Positions 1-6,367 of a stretch of DNA of 10,625 nucleotides are shown here, in pieces. The stretch is from Bin87 sp034420475. GTDB lineage: Bacteria; Chloroflexota; Dehalococcoidia; Lucifugimonadales; UBA3495. Positions within the stretch are counted from its first letter, which is position 1, and each line of letters starts with the position of its first letter. The DNA lies in assembly GCA_034420475.1 (NCBI GenBank), contig DAOULH010000013.1, forward strand, positions 1-10,625. Direction: 5' to 3'. The notes beneath the pieces were generated by a model. That model had not been told where the DNA came from. It did not search any database and saw only the letters and a list, made by a program, of their open reading frames with translations. A program made the position numbers and the translations under genes.

Positions 1-335
1 GCACGCACTGACGCGCTGTCCACGCAAGCCCGGGACCAATCCAGACCTTTTGCTCCCTGCAACCGGGACAACAGCGTTTCGTGGAGCTTTTCCCACACTC
101 CCGCCTGCTGCCAATCCCGCAGCCGACGCCAGCAGGTCATCCCCGAACCGCATCCCATTTCCTGGGGCAGCATTTCCCAGGGAATGCCGCTCTTCAATAC
201 GAACAGTATGCCGGTCAGCGCCTTGCGGTCGTCGATGCGCTGGCGTCCCGGATTGCGGAACCGCCGGGGTTTGGGGGCGGGCAGCAGCGGTTGTACGATC
301 TCCCATAGTTCGTCGCTGACCAAAGGTTTCGCCAT
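1..335 (-). CDS. IS5-family transposase, N-terminal part (partial)
   Basis: This is a DDE transposase expected to cut and join the ends of the surrounding IS. The visible 111 codons begin MAKPLVSDELWEIVQPLLPA and contain the pattern typical of the IS5-family N-terminal region (DUF4096 type): an R-R-F-R-N-P-G-R stretch near residues 24-31, D-D-R-K-A-L-T-G-I around 35-43, and P-W-E-M-L-P-Q-E-M-G-C-G-S-G around 54-67. The last visible residues, V-D-S-A-S-V-R (105-111), correspond to the segment holding the first catalytic aspartate (D106). The start ATG at 335-333 is preceded by a good Shine-Dalgarno, GGGAGGT, 8 bases upstream. The gene runs off the window, so it cannot be said whether it is complete. 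No stop or frameshift is seen in the visible part. Confidence 0.88.
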   Translation of the reverse strand, partial: MAKPLVSDELWEIVQPLLPAPKPRRFRNPGRQRIDDRKALTGILFVLKSGIPWEMLPQEMGCGSGMTCWRRLRDWQQAGVWEKLHETLLSRLQGAKGLDWSRACVDSASVR

Positions 336-447
336 CAAACACGACCTCCCACTTCCGCGTAATACTGTGCCAATCCACCGAACGCAATGAACTTACCGAA
401 AGATTAGCGGCCTGATTATGGATCAGCAAGCCATTTTGTTAGGGGTT
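1..447 (-). mobile_element. IS5-family insertion sequence, right-hand part (continues off the left edge)
   Basis: The region holds the 5' half of an IS5-family transposase gene, preceded (reading the minus strand) by about 110 bases of non-coding terminal sequence. The outer end is inferred to be near position 447 because the coding sequence of a PIN-domain gene resumes directly after it, at the tetranucleotide CTAA (448-451). CTAA fits the YTAR target of the IS5 subgroup; TAA would fit the TNA target of other IS5-family subgroups. Read outward-in, the end begins AACCCCTAACAAAATGG, or with one more G. The other terminus and the second target copy lie outside the window, so the inverted repeat cannot be confirmed and the boundary may be off by a base or two. 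Confidence 0.7.
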
Positions 448-824
448 CTAACGCTTATTCGTTGCTGATGAGAGGTGACGATCAAACCGCGGTCATCGTG
501 CGAAATGCCACAGAGATCCTCATGTCCGCGGTGGTGATCGGCGAGTTGCTTTTCGGGTTTCGACGCGGGTCTCGCCGTCAAAGAAACACCGCAGACCTTC
601 AAGGGTTCTTGGCAAGCCCTCACGTGTCTTTGCTGCCTGTGGGACAAGCCACCGCCGAACACTATTCGAGGATTGCCGCAGCGTTAAGAGCCAACGGTAC
701 TCCGATTCCTACCAACGACGTGTGGATCGCGGCTCACGCCATGGAAACCGGCGCGCAACTGGTCTCGGCCGACCGGCATTTCGACGTTGTTGAGGGCATT
801 GCGCGGTTGCGGCTTGGCGCATGA
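448..824 (+). pseudogene. VapC-like PIN-domain toxin, 5' end removed by IS insertion
   Basis: PIN-domain ribonucleases of the VapC family cleave RNA and are normally held inactive by a VapB-type antitoxin encoded just upstream. Reading from 450 the frame gives N-A-Y-S-L-L-M-R-G-D-D, which matches the start of many VapC proteins (L-D-T-N-x-Y-S-x-L-M-R-G-D). The preceding codon is TCT, where an ACT (Thr) is expected, and the first catalytic Asp is absent. The later acidic residues are kept: E in S-A-V-V-I-G-E-L (E28 counted from the TTG at 462), D in P-T-N-D-V-W-I-A-A (D86) and D in V-S-A-D-R-H-F (D104). There is no internal stop. The TTG at 462 could allow a 120-residue product, but it would lack the first metal ligand. 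The natural start and any antitoxin gene would lie beyond the IS, outside the window. Very probably inactive. Confidence 0.78.
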
Positions 825-889
825 AGAATGGCGTTTGAAACACCGGCGCATATCATCGGGGCGCACACCTGCTTAGATGAGGAGACGTG

Positions 890-1876
890 ATGGACTATCG
901 ACCACTGGGCAGCACCGGGATCAGCGTGTCGGAGATCGGGTTCGGCTGCGGCAACGTCGGCGGCCTGATGATCCGCGGCGAACACAGCGACCAGGTAGCG
1001 GCAGTGGCCCGAGCCATGGAGTTGGGCATCAACTACTTCGACACCGCATCCTCCTACGGCGACGGCCAGTCGGAAACCAACCTGGGGCGGGTGCTGAAGG
1101 AGTTGTCGGCGGACGTTTACGTCGGCACCAAGTTCCGCGTCACCACCCACGAGCCAGGGCGCGTCCGGGGCAACGTCATCGCCGCGGTTGAAGAGAGTCT
1201 GACCCGGCTGCAGCGGGAGCAGGTCGATCTGATCCAGATGCACAATCATGTCGCGTCCGTGGCCGGTGGCGGATCGGTCTCTCCGGAGGAGACGCTGGGC
1301 GAGGTGGTGGACGCGCTCCGGGACCTGCGCGACCAGGGCAAGGTCAGGTTCTGGGGGATGACCGCCGTGGGCGAGACCACCGCCCTGCACCGGGTCATCG
1401 ACGCCGGCGCCCTGAACACCATCCAGTCGGTGTACAACCTGGTCAACCCCAGCGCCGGCGCGGCTGTGCCGCCCGCGTTCGATATGCCCGACTATGGCAA
1501 CCAGATCCAGCGCGCCGCCGACAACGGCACGGGCGTACTGGTGATCCGCGTCCTGGCGGCCGGCGCTCTCAGCGGAGAGGCGACACGACATCCTGTCGCC
1601 GTACCCAGCGTCGCGCCCATCGGTTCGGGCCGCGACTACGACCAGGACCGATCACGAGCCGAGGGCTTCCGGTTCCTGCAACAGGAGGGTTACGCCGGCA
1701 GCCTGGTGGAGGCGTCGCTGCGGTTCGCGCTGACCAACCCCGGCGTCAGCAGCGTGCTGGTGGGGTATTCCAGCATGGAGCACCTGGAGCAGTCCGTCGA
1801 GTTCGCCGCCCGGGGGCCGCTGCCCGAGGATGCCATGGCGCGCCTGCCGGAGGTGTGGTCCCGGTTCACCGGCTGA
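890..1876 (+). CDS. aldo/keto reductase family oxidoreductase
   Basis: A cytoplasmic NADPH-dependent reductase of carbonyl compounds with the TIM-barrel fold of the aldo/keto reductase superfamily, 328 residues, full length. The N-terminus M-D-Y-R-P-L-G-S-T-G-I-S-V-S-E-I-G-F-G is typical of the family. The catalytic tetrad can be read as D51 and Y56 (in F-D-T-A-S-S-Y-G), K81 (V-G-T-K-F) and H118 (I-Q-M-H-N-H). The C-terminal S-S-V-L-V-G-Y-S-S segment around residue 285 corresponds to the cofactor-phosphate-binding end of the barrel. The ATG at 890 was chosen over the GTG at 887 because the AGGAG at 880-884 lies 5 bases before the ATG and only 2 before the GTG. It stands 65 bases after the broken PIN gene with no functional link apparent. 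The substrate cannot be read from the sequence. Confidence 0.9.
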   Translation: MDYRPLGSTGISVSEIGFGCGNVGGLMIRGEHSDQVAAVARAMELGINYFDTASSYGDGQSETNLGRVLKELSADVYVGTKFRVTTHEPGRVRGNVIAAVEESLTRLQREQVDLIQMHNHVASVAGGGSVSPEETLGEVVDALRDLRDQGKVRFWGMTAVGETTALHRVIDAGALNTIQSVYNLVNPSAGAAVPPAFDMPDYGNQIQRAADNGTGVLVIRVLAAGALSGEATRHPVAVPSVAPIGSGRDYDQDRSRAEGFRFLQQEGYAGSLVEASLRFALTNPGVSSVLVGYSSMEHLEQSVEFAARGPLPEDAMARLPEVWSRFTG

Positions 1877-1917
1877 TGCTTGGGCCCAGTCGCCAGGGCA
1901 GCATTTGAGATGTGAGC

Positions 1918-1940
1918 CGCCAGGCGGGTGATGCCTGGCG
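1918..1940 (+). terminator. perfect 8-bp hairpin after the aldo/keto reductase, possible terminator
   Basis: CGCCAGGC and GCCTGGCG form a perfect 8-base-pair stem with a 7-base loop, about 40 bases after the reductase stop codon. No T-run follows, so an intrinsic terminator is not certain; it may only be a 3'-end stabilising hairpin. Confidence 0.3.
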
Positions 1941-1995
1941 ATACGCTGAGCCGGGGCGCCGGCGCCGTTCGGTGCGACCGATACGACGGAGTCAC

Positions 1996-2029
1996 CGCCG
2001 GATGCCGCAAATCGCCGGATGCCGCAAAT
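1996..2029. repeat. 17-bp perfect tandem duplication
   Basis: The 17-mer CGCCGGATGCCGCAAAT occurs twice, head to tail, without a mismatch (1996-2012 and 2013-2029). It lies in non-coding sequence upstream of the STAS gene and looks like a recent slippage duplication. No function is evident. Confidence 0.85.
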
Positions 2030-2179
2030 CGGCGGAAACTCCCCCGGCTTTACCTTGCGTATAGCGCCGCCCGGTTGCCAGAATCGGCAAACGTCGGCGG
2101 CATCTGCGCCGGTTCACCCATTCGGTCGCCTATTGACGCTTCCCATTCCGTACACCTGCCACCTGCCGAGGTTCGAGTC

Positions 2180-2524
2180 ATGGTTATCGACGCTTTCTCA
2201 GACGGCGGGACCGTATTCGTGCTGGCTGACCAACGCTTGGACAGCTCAAATGTCGGGAGCTTCAGCGAGGAATTGCAGTCGGTCACCGGAGCCGCCAGTC
2301 GTGGCGTGGTGATCGATATGCAGGGGCTCGACTACATCAGCAGCGCCGGCCTGCGCGCCATCATGCAGGCCGTTCGCAAGATGCAGCATCAGGGGGGCAG
2401 CCTGGCCCTGTGCTCCCTGTCCAGCGACGTACGCGCCGTGTTCGAGACCAGCGGTTTCGACCAGATCATTGCGATCCACCCCACTCGGGCAGAGGCGGTT
2501 GCCGCCGTGGCCACGGAAAGCTGA
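2180..2524 (+). CDS. STAS-domain protein, anti-sigma-factor antagonist type
   Basis: A single STAS domain of 114 residues, the usual size of SpoIIAA/RsbV-type antagonists, which release a sigma factor or other target by binding an anti-sigma kinase and are switched off by serine phosphorylation. The beta strand and helix carrying the switch are clear: V-V-I-D-M-Q-G-L-D-Y-I-S-S-A-G-L-R at residues 43-59. S55 lies where the phosphorylated serine of the D-S-S-G-L motif sits; the Asp before it is replaced by S54 and the second Ser by A56. The end, A-V-F-E-T-S-G-F-D-Q-I-I-A-I-H, also matches the family. The ATG at 2180 follows a weak GAGG at 2168-2171 and gives a domain-length protein; a longer start at 1928 is rejected. 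No kinase or phosphatase partner lies in the window, so the target is unknown. Confidence 0.85.
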   Translation: MVIDAFSDGGTVFVLADQRLDSSNVGSFSEELQSVTGAASRGVVIDMQGLDYISSAGLRAIMQAVRKMQHQGGSLALCSLSSDVRAVFETSGFDQIIAIHPTRAEAVAAVATES

Positions 2525-2551
2525 TCAACCCGCCTGGCGATCTATCGGTCG

Positions 2552-2640
2552 GCGCGGTCCGCATTTGCGCGGGATACACCATTCCAGGGTGCGATCAACG
2601 GGAACTTCTTCCGCGCGGTACGCATTTGCGCGGGATACAC
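2552..2640 (-). CRISPR. two-repeat CRISPR-like unit (28-bp repeats, 33-bp spacer), orphan
   Basis: A 28-bp sequence at 2552-2579 recurs at 2613-2640 with one mismatch (C at 2559, A at 2620), and identity stops sharply at both edges. The 33-bp interval at 2580-2612 is unrelated sequence. The period is 61 bp, as in type I-E CRISPR arrays. On the minus strand the repeat begins GTGTATCCCGCGC, close to the GTGTTCCCCGCGC start of many I-E repeats, and contains a short CGC/GCG stem. Against it: only two copies, no cas gene in the window, no AT-rich leader, and a 3' end unlike the usual I-E one. It could equally be an unrelated dispersed repeat. Confidence 0.35.
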
Positions 2641-2653
2641 TCTTTGCCTTCAG

Positions 2654-2681
2654 GATTGCTCGGCTACGCTCGCAACGACAG
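2654..2681. repeat. degenerate single arm of the dispersed CATTGCGAG palindrome
   Basis: GATTGCTCGGCTACGCTCGC followed by AACGACAG closely resembles the right arm at 9799-9826 (GATTGCCGCGCTTCGCTCGC followed by AATGACAG). No complementary left arm is seen nearby, so this is probably a decayed or partial copy. Confidence 0.55.
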
Positions 2682-2710
2682 ACTGCGTAAGCCTGACGCG
2701 CCGGCCGGGC

Positions 2711-3037
2711 TCAGGGCAGCGGACCCAGTCCCAGCCGAATCCGACACTGCTCGTACACCGCTTCCAGGAAACCGCCGGCGTAGTGCTGGTGGCTGAAAGT
2801 GATGCCGTGGGCCGAGGCATCCGATTTCGCCGCTTCGTACAACCGCACCGCCGCTTCGTTGTCGTAAGGGAAGGGCATAGGCCCCATATAGTGCTCGAAG
2901 TCGGAAATATCGGCCCAGGCAATCAGTTCGCCCATCTCCGCGTGGTGCCTCGCCCATTGCTCACCGTCGTTCTTGCCGCGCATCAGCGACCACGCCGGCA
3001 GGTTCTCCGGCGGCTTCAGGTCTCCGCCTGACGACAT
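2711..3037 (-). CDS. small conserved-looking protein of unknown function
   Basis: I do not recognise this 108-residue protein. It is soluble in appearance, with no signal peptide or membrane segment, and is fairly rich in aromatic residues and histidine: W-A-R-H-H near residue 30, F-E-H-Y-M-G-P-M-P-F-P-Y in the middle and F-S-H-Q-H-Y-A-G-G-F-L-E-A-V-Y in the last third. Its ATG lies two bases after the stop codon of the LLM oxidoreductase gene, so the two are almost certainly co-transcribed and translationally coupled; no strong Shine-Dalgarno of its own is visible. The context suggests a role linked to the oxidoreductase, but that is inference. Composition is like the neighbouring genes. Confidence 0.65.
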   Translation of the reverse strand: MSSGGDLKPPENLPAWSLMRGKNDGEQWARHHAEMGELIAWADISDFEHYMGPMPFPYDNEAAVRLYEAAKSDASAHGITFSHQHYAGGFLEAVYEQCRIRLGLGPLP

Positions 3038-3039
3038 CC

Positions 3040-3882
3040 CTACAAAACCTGTTCCGCCAGGCGCTCCAACTCGTTCAGACCCTCGGCGCCCGCGTCCGGG
3101 GGCAGCGCCACCGTCACCCGATTGGCGCCGGCCTCGCCGTATCCGGCAATGACCTCCCGGTCCGGCTGGACGTTGGTTACGATGAGCTGAATCGTGCTGG
3201 GATCCCTGCCGGCGGCCTCGGCCAGTTCGTCCATGGTGGCGCGACCGGCCCGCACCTGCTCTTCGGTCACCCGCACCGGCATCCAGCCGTCACCCCAGGC
3301 CACCACGCGCTTGAACACGTTGGCGGCGTAACCTCCGAGGAGCACCGGCGGATGCGGCTGCTGGACCGGCTTCGGCGAGCATTTGACCGGCGGGAAATCG
3401 AAGAAACGTCCGTGGAACTCCGCTTCTTCTTTGGTCCAAAGCTCCTTCATCGCCAGGATCGCTTCCCGCGTCTGGCCCCAGCGGTGGTCAAAATCACCGC
3501 CCATGATCTCGGTCTCTTCGCGCAGCCAACCCGCGCCGATGCCGAACAGGAACCGCCCTCCTGAGAACTTGTCCAGGGTGGCGATCTGCTTGGCTTGCAT
3601 CAGTGGGTTGTGCTCAGGCACCAGGCTGATGCTGGTGCCCAGCTTGATGGTGCTGGTGGCCGCGGCCGCCATGGCCAGGGCGATGAGCGGATCGCCGATG
3701 TCTGCCATGGAAGCCGGGATTGATCCGTCGGGCGTGCCACCGTACCGGGAGGTGGTATGCACGGGAAGGATGGGATGCTCCGGAAGCCAGAACGACTCAA
3801 ACCCCAATTCCTCCGCGCGTTTCGCCAATTCGGCCGGGTCAACCGAATCGCTCGAAGCCCTGGCGCTGACTCCAATATCCAT
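3040..3882 (-). CDS. LLM-class F420-dependent oxidoreductase
   Basis: A 280-residue luciferase-like (bacterial luciferase fold, TIM barrel) oxidoreductase of the group that usually uses coenzyme F420, sometimes FMN. Family features seen in order: E-E-L-G-F-E-S-F-W-L-P-E-H at residues 24-36; T-S-T-I-K-L-G-T-S-I-S-L-V-P-E-H-N-P at 76-93; L-D-K-F-S-G-G-R-F-L-F-G-I-G-A-G-W-L at 103-120; and P-P-V-L-L-G-G at 178-184. The length matches the TIGR03619-type subgroup. The start ATG is preceded by a strong GGGAGG at 3895-3890. It lies about 100 bases downstream of ureD on the same strand, with an inverted repeat between, and is followed at once by the small unknown gene. Use of F420 rather than FMN and the substrate are inferred from the family only. 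Confidence 0.87.
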   Translation of the reverse strand: MDIGVSARASSDSVDPAELAKRAEELGFESFWLPEHPILPVHTTSRYGGTPDGSIPASMADIGDPLIALAMAAAATSTIKLGTSISLVPEHNPLMQAKQIATLDKFSGGRFLFGIGAGWLREETEIMGGDFDHRWGQTREAILAMKELWTKEEAEFHGRFFDFPPVKCSPKPVQQPHPPVLLGGYAANVFKRVVAWGDGWMPVRVTEEQVRAGRATMDELAEAAGRDPSTIQLIVTNVQPDREVIAGYGEAGANRVTVALPPDAGAEGLNELERLAEQVL

Positions 3883-3914
3883 GTCGAGACCTCCCTTTGA
3901 AAACTTGGCCTGAT

Positions 3915-3972
3915 GTTACCACCGAACGACGCCGGATTCCGCTCGTGCCCCGGCGCCACGACGCTTGGTAAC
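3915..3972 (-). terminator. imperfect inverted repeat after ureD, possible end of the urease operon
   Basis: GTTACCACCG...GCCGG at 3915-3935 is roughly complementary to CCGGCGCCACGACGCTTGGT (3950-3969) followed by AAC. The outer GTTACCA/TGGTAAC arms (7 bp) and the inner GCCGG/CCGGC arms pair well, with mismatches and a bulge between. It sits between the ureD stop and the LLM gene. No clear T-run is present, so terminator function is only a possibility. Confidence 0.3.
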
Positions 3973-3983
3973 GGGCAGCAGCC

Positions 3984-4886
3984 TCAATACTTCCGCAGGG
4001 TCGGCGCAGCCGCGCCAAGCAACTCCTGTCGCGCAATCGACCAGACCCGGGTCAGGGCCTGCTGAACCGCGGCGCAGTCCCGTCCGATCATCTTGACCCC
4101 CACGCCGTCGCCGTCGGGCAGCATGGAAGCGCCGGCGATAACCTCGCGGCCGGCCTCCAGGTTGCGTCTGACTTGGTCCAGTATCGCGCGAGCGGGCGGG
4201 CTTTCACACACAATCAGCAGGGAGCCCAGGGTGCGGGCCGATGCGTCGTCGGCATCCTGCGGGCTACCGAAGCCCAATATGCCAACCCCCGTGAGGTTGC
4301 CCGCTCCCGGGTCCAGGTCGAAGGCTTCCCGGTAGGCGGGCCGGCCGCTCTGACCTCGAACCGTGACCCGGCTTGAGATCTTCCTGAACCGGAACGACTC
4401 CCCCATGGCCACTCTGCCGGGCGTTATCACGTCACTGAACAGCAGCGCACCGCCCGGCCCGCAGGTGATGTCAACTTCCTGGATCAGGCTGGCCTCCCGG
4501 TAGGGTATCAACGGGTCCGGCAGGTATTCCAAGTAGCCGCCCGGCTCGACATGGAGGCGAACTCGCTGCTCGGCGGAGCCTTCCGGCATCGTGTAGACCT
4601 TCGTGGCACTCTGGGTGGTCACGTGGGCCCTGGCGTCGGCGCTAACGCTCACCGCGATGCGGTGGCGGTCGTTTTGGAGCAGTCCGCCGGTGGGGTTCGC
4701 CAGGAACACGTAGGCCATGTCGGGCGCGGCCTCGTCCGGATACAGCGCCTGCTGGACCAGCAGGGGCGGCCGGGTGCGGCAGCGCGTCAGCCGGGTCCGG
4801 CAGGCCCTCCACTCCAGAGCCAGCTCGACCGAACCGTTTTGGCCGGCCGGCCCGGCTTCAACAGACGGTTCCCGGGCCAACAGCAT
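3984..4886 (-). CDS. ureD: urease accessory protein UreD (UreH)
   Basis: UreD binds apo-urease together with UreF and UreG and conducts nickel to the active site during maturation. The family core is clear: L-A-N-P-T-G-G-L-L-Q-N-D-R-H-R-I, followed by A-H-V-T-T-Q-S-A-T-K-V-Y (the very conserved TTQ-ATK-Y element), E-Y-L-P-D-P-L-I-P-Y-R and L-L-F-S-D-V-I-T-P-G-R. The start at ATG 4886 gives 300 residues, usual for UreD, beginning M-L-L-A-R-E-P, and overlaps the 3' end of ureG by 29 bases, implying translational coupling. The open frame extends further upstream inside ureG, but that part is an arginine/serine-rich shadow. It is the last urease gene of the operon. An alternative nearby start cannot be excluded. 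Confidence 0.92.
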   Translation of the reverse strand: MLLAREPSVEAGPAGQNGSVELALEWRACRTRLTRCRTRPPLLVQQALYPDEAAPDMAYVFLANPTGGLLQNDRHRIAVSVSADARAHVTTQSATKVYTMPEGSAEQRVRLHVEPGGYLEYLPDPLIPYREASLIQEVDITCGPGGALLFSDVITPGRVAMGESFRFRKISSRVTVRGQSGRPAYREAFDLDPGAGNLTGVGILGFGSPQDADDASARTLGSLLIVCESPPARAILDQVRRNLEAGREVIAGASMLPDGDGVGVKMIGRDCAAVQQALTRVWSIARQELLGAAAPTLRKY

Positions 4887-5481
4887 CGAGGATTCTGTCC
4901 AGCACCGCGTCCAGCCCCTCACCCGTGCGGCAGTTGGTGAACGCATACGGACGCTCGCCGCGGACGATGTTGAGGTCACGCCGCATCACGTTGAGATCCG
5001 CGCCCACGTAGGGAGCCAGGTCGGTCTTGTTCACCACCAGCAGGTCGGTTTGGGTGATGCCCTGTCCGCGCTTGCGGGGTATCTTGTCGCCGGCCGCCAC
5101 GTCGATCACGTAGATCTGGAAATCGGCCAGGGCGGGGCTGAAGGTCAGCGTCAGGTTATCGCCGCCGCTTTCGATCAGCACGATGTCAGAGTCGGGATAT
5201 TCCTCGGTCAACTCCTCGGCCGCCAGCAGGTTGAGGCTGGGGTCCTCGCGCACCGCCGCGTGGGGGCAGGCCCCGGTGGCAACGCCCCGGATGCGGCCGG
5301 TGTCAAACACACCCTCCAGGGTCCGCGTGACGTGGTCGGCGTCCTCCCTGGTGAAGATGTCGTTGGTGATGACCACCGGATGCCGGCCCCGTGCCAGCAG
5401 CATGGGCACCAACCGCTCAACCAGCGTGGTCTTGCCGGAGCCCACCGGCCCGCCGACGCCAATTCGGGGAACCTTTCTCAT
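4858..5481 (-). CDS. ureG: urease accessory GTPase UreG
   Basis: A SIMIBI-class GTPase whose GTP-driven dimerisation carries nickel for urease activation. 207 residues, normal length. Visible motifs: P-loop G-P-V-G-S-G-K-T (11-18), the nickel-binding C-P-H (72-74) in A-T-G-A-C-P-H-A-A-V-R-E-D, E-S-G-G-D-N-L (104-110), V-I-D-V-A-A-G-D-K-I-P-R-K (125-137) and the guanine-specificity motif N-K-T-D (151-154). The start ATG has a strong ribosome site, AGGTGGAGAG, ending 5 bases upstream, so unlike ureF it need not rely on coupling. It overlaps ureD by 29 bases downstream. The gene before it in the operon is not ureF as usual but a Uma2-family gene. Confidence 0.96.
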   Translation of the reverse strand: MRKVPRIGVGGPVGSGKTTLVERLVPMLLARGRHPVVITNDIFTREDADHVTRTLEGVFDTGRIRGVATGACPHAAVREDPSLNLLAAEELTEEYPDSDIVLIESGGDNLTLTFSPALADFQIYVIDVAAGDKIPRKRGQGITQTDLLVVNKTDLAPYVGADLNVMRRDLNIVRGERPYAFTNCRTGEGLDAVLDRILDAVGPGTVC

Positions 5482-5538
5482 GGTTTCTCTCCACCTTTTG
5501 CGGGGTAACCGGCACGTCCCGGCACGTTTGCCCGGGTA

Positions 5539-6276
5539 TCAGTTGCCCCGCAGTCGTTGTAGTTCCTCCTCAAGCTCTTGCACCCTGGCTTCGGCCTGGA
5601 GGCGCGCTTCGCGCTCGGCAAGGCGTGCCGCGCTTTCGGCAAGGCGGCCTTCGCGCTCGGAGTCAAAGGTGGCGATGTGCTCGCCGGCATCGGGGTCATG
5701 CCAGCCCAGGGAACCGTCGGTCCAGCGGAGTTCCAGACCGAGGACGGCACTGTGCCCGCTGAGGTTGCCGTCCGGCAGCTCGATGATATCGATGGGTTGG
5801 TATCTTCCGTCCACCAGCCGGTCGCCGGCCAGGCGGGAGCCATGGTACTGTCCGGTTTCGTCAAAGCGCCAGTATTCGGCGATGCCGAGAGCCGCGTAGG
5901 CGGCGCGCTTTTCGCCGGTATCGGCGCGGCCGGTGGGGCGGGAAGCGATTTCCAGCACGAAGTCGGGCGGCTTGCCCTGTTCGGATATCACGTACCCGTT
6001 GCGTTCTTCAAAAGCGGTCGGGTTGACGTTGAAGGCCACCAGGAGGTCGGGGTAGAGGACGCCGGTCATGTCGGCTCTTTCCGACATGGGCACGAGGGTG
6101 ATGTATCGTTCGGTGGTTACGATGGTAGTCTCGGGCTCGCCGAGGTGGAGGGCCAGGTGGTGGGCGTGCCCGGTGTCGGTCAACTGTTTGGCGGCGGTCA
6201 TCTTCTCGTCCGGAGATTTGAGAGGGTCCGGGAGCCGGAAGGCGGGAGGAGATTTCGGCGATTTGGCTGTGGTCAT
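5539..6276 (-). CDS. Uma2-family (DUF820) PD-(D/E)XK nuclease-like protein with C-terminal coiled coil
   Basis: A 245-residue protein of the Uma2 family, a restriction-endonuclease-like fold common in cyanobacteria, Chloroflexota and actinobacteria; the biological role is generally unknown. The fold signature is present: Y-P-D-L-L-V-A-F with D77, P-P-D-F-V-L-E-I-A-S with D105 and E109, and G-E-K-R-A-A-Y-A-A-L-G-I-A-E-Y-W-R-F-D with K123. Residues about 206-243 form a charged coiled coil built on heptads such as R-L-A-E-S-A-A / R-L-A-E-R-E-A, encoded by near-repeats of about 21 bases at 5605-5670. The ATG at 6276 is preferred to a TTG at 6303, as a GGAAAG lies 7 bases upstream. It sits between ureF and ureG, has its own -10-like box and no known part in urease maturation, so it looks like an intruder in the operon. 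Confidence 0.85.
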   Translation of the reverse strand: MTTAKSPKSPPAFRLPDPLKSPDEKMTAAKQLTDTGHAHHLALHLGEPETTIVTTERYITLVPMSERADMTGVLYPDLLVAFNVNPTAFEERNGYVISEQGKPPDFVLEIASRPTGRADTGEKRAAYAALGIAEYWRFDETGQYHGSRLAGDRLVDGRYQPIDIIELPDGNLSGHSAVLGLELRWTDGSLGWHDPDAGEHIATFDSEREGRLAESAARLAEREARLQAEARVQELEEELQRLRGN

Positions 6277-6323
6277 GCTGAAACTTTCCGTGCGGGTCGG
6301 CAAAGCGATGGGTTATAGTGTGG

Positions 6324-6329
6324 ATTATA
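6324..6329 (-). promoter_or_regulatory. perfect TATAAT -10 box upstream of the Uma2 gene
   Basis: The minus strand reads GGTATAATCC here, about 48 bases before the chosen Uma2 start codon. A consensus -35 is not evident at the usual distance (GCAACG lies 17 bases upstream), so only the -10 element is called. In sequence this GC-rich a perfect TATAAT is notable and suggests separate transcription of Uma2 and possibly of ureG-ureD. Confidence 0.45.
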
Positions 6330-6367
6330 CCTGCGCCGGGTTTGATCGTTGCGACCGCGCCGTCAGC

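Larger units (their letters stand above)
1877..2179. other. intergenic region with hairpin and tandem duplication, no gene seen
   Basis: About 300 bases between the aldo/keto reductase and the STAS gene. An open frame in phase with the STAS gene extends back to a GTG at 1928, but its translation is proline/arginine/serine-rich, resembles no family and contains the 17-bp tandem duplication, so it is not taken as coding. It contains the hairpin at 1918-1940 and the duplication at 1996-2029. No convincing paired -35/-10 promoter was found, although a promoter for the STAS gene is expected here. Confidence 0.5.
2525..2710. other. intergenic region between convergent genes, repeats only
   Basis: This stretch separates the STAS gene (+) from the small unknown gene (minus). 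It is filled by the 28-bp repeat pair at 2552-2640 and a degenerate arm of the GCAATCTCG-type palindrome at 2654-2681. A partly palindromic stretch at 2692-2715 (CCTGA...TCAGG around CCGGCCGG) overlaps the stop codon of the minus-strand gene and might act as a terminator. No coding sequence is seen. Confidence 0.5.

Noticed and set aside
50..390. Overlapping small + strand open frames at the left edge
   Set aside because: They are shadows of the IS5-family transposase on the minus strand, which has a clear Shine-Dalgarno and family motifs.
734..1591. A 285-codon open frame on the minus strand opposite the aldo/keto reductase
   Set aside because: The + strand carries a complete aldo/keto reductase with its catalytic tetrad; the antisense translation shows no family features.
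2133..2156. TTGACG at 2133-2138 as a -35 box for the STAS gene
   Set aside because: No -10-like hexamer occurs at 16-18 bases downstream; the nearest AT-containing word is only about 12 bases away.
1928..2179. Extension of the STAS protein upstream to a GTG at 1928
   Set aside because: The extra 84 residues are low-complexity, include the translated tandem duplication and hairpin, and have no STAS counterpart; the ATG at 2180 gives the standard domain length.
4887..4979. Longer UreD starting at 4979 inside ureG
   Set aside because: The extra 31 residues are the shifted-frame reading of conserved ureG sequence; 300 residues from 4886 already matches the family.
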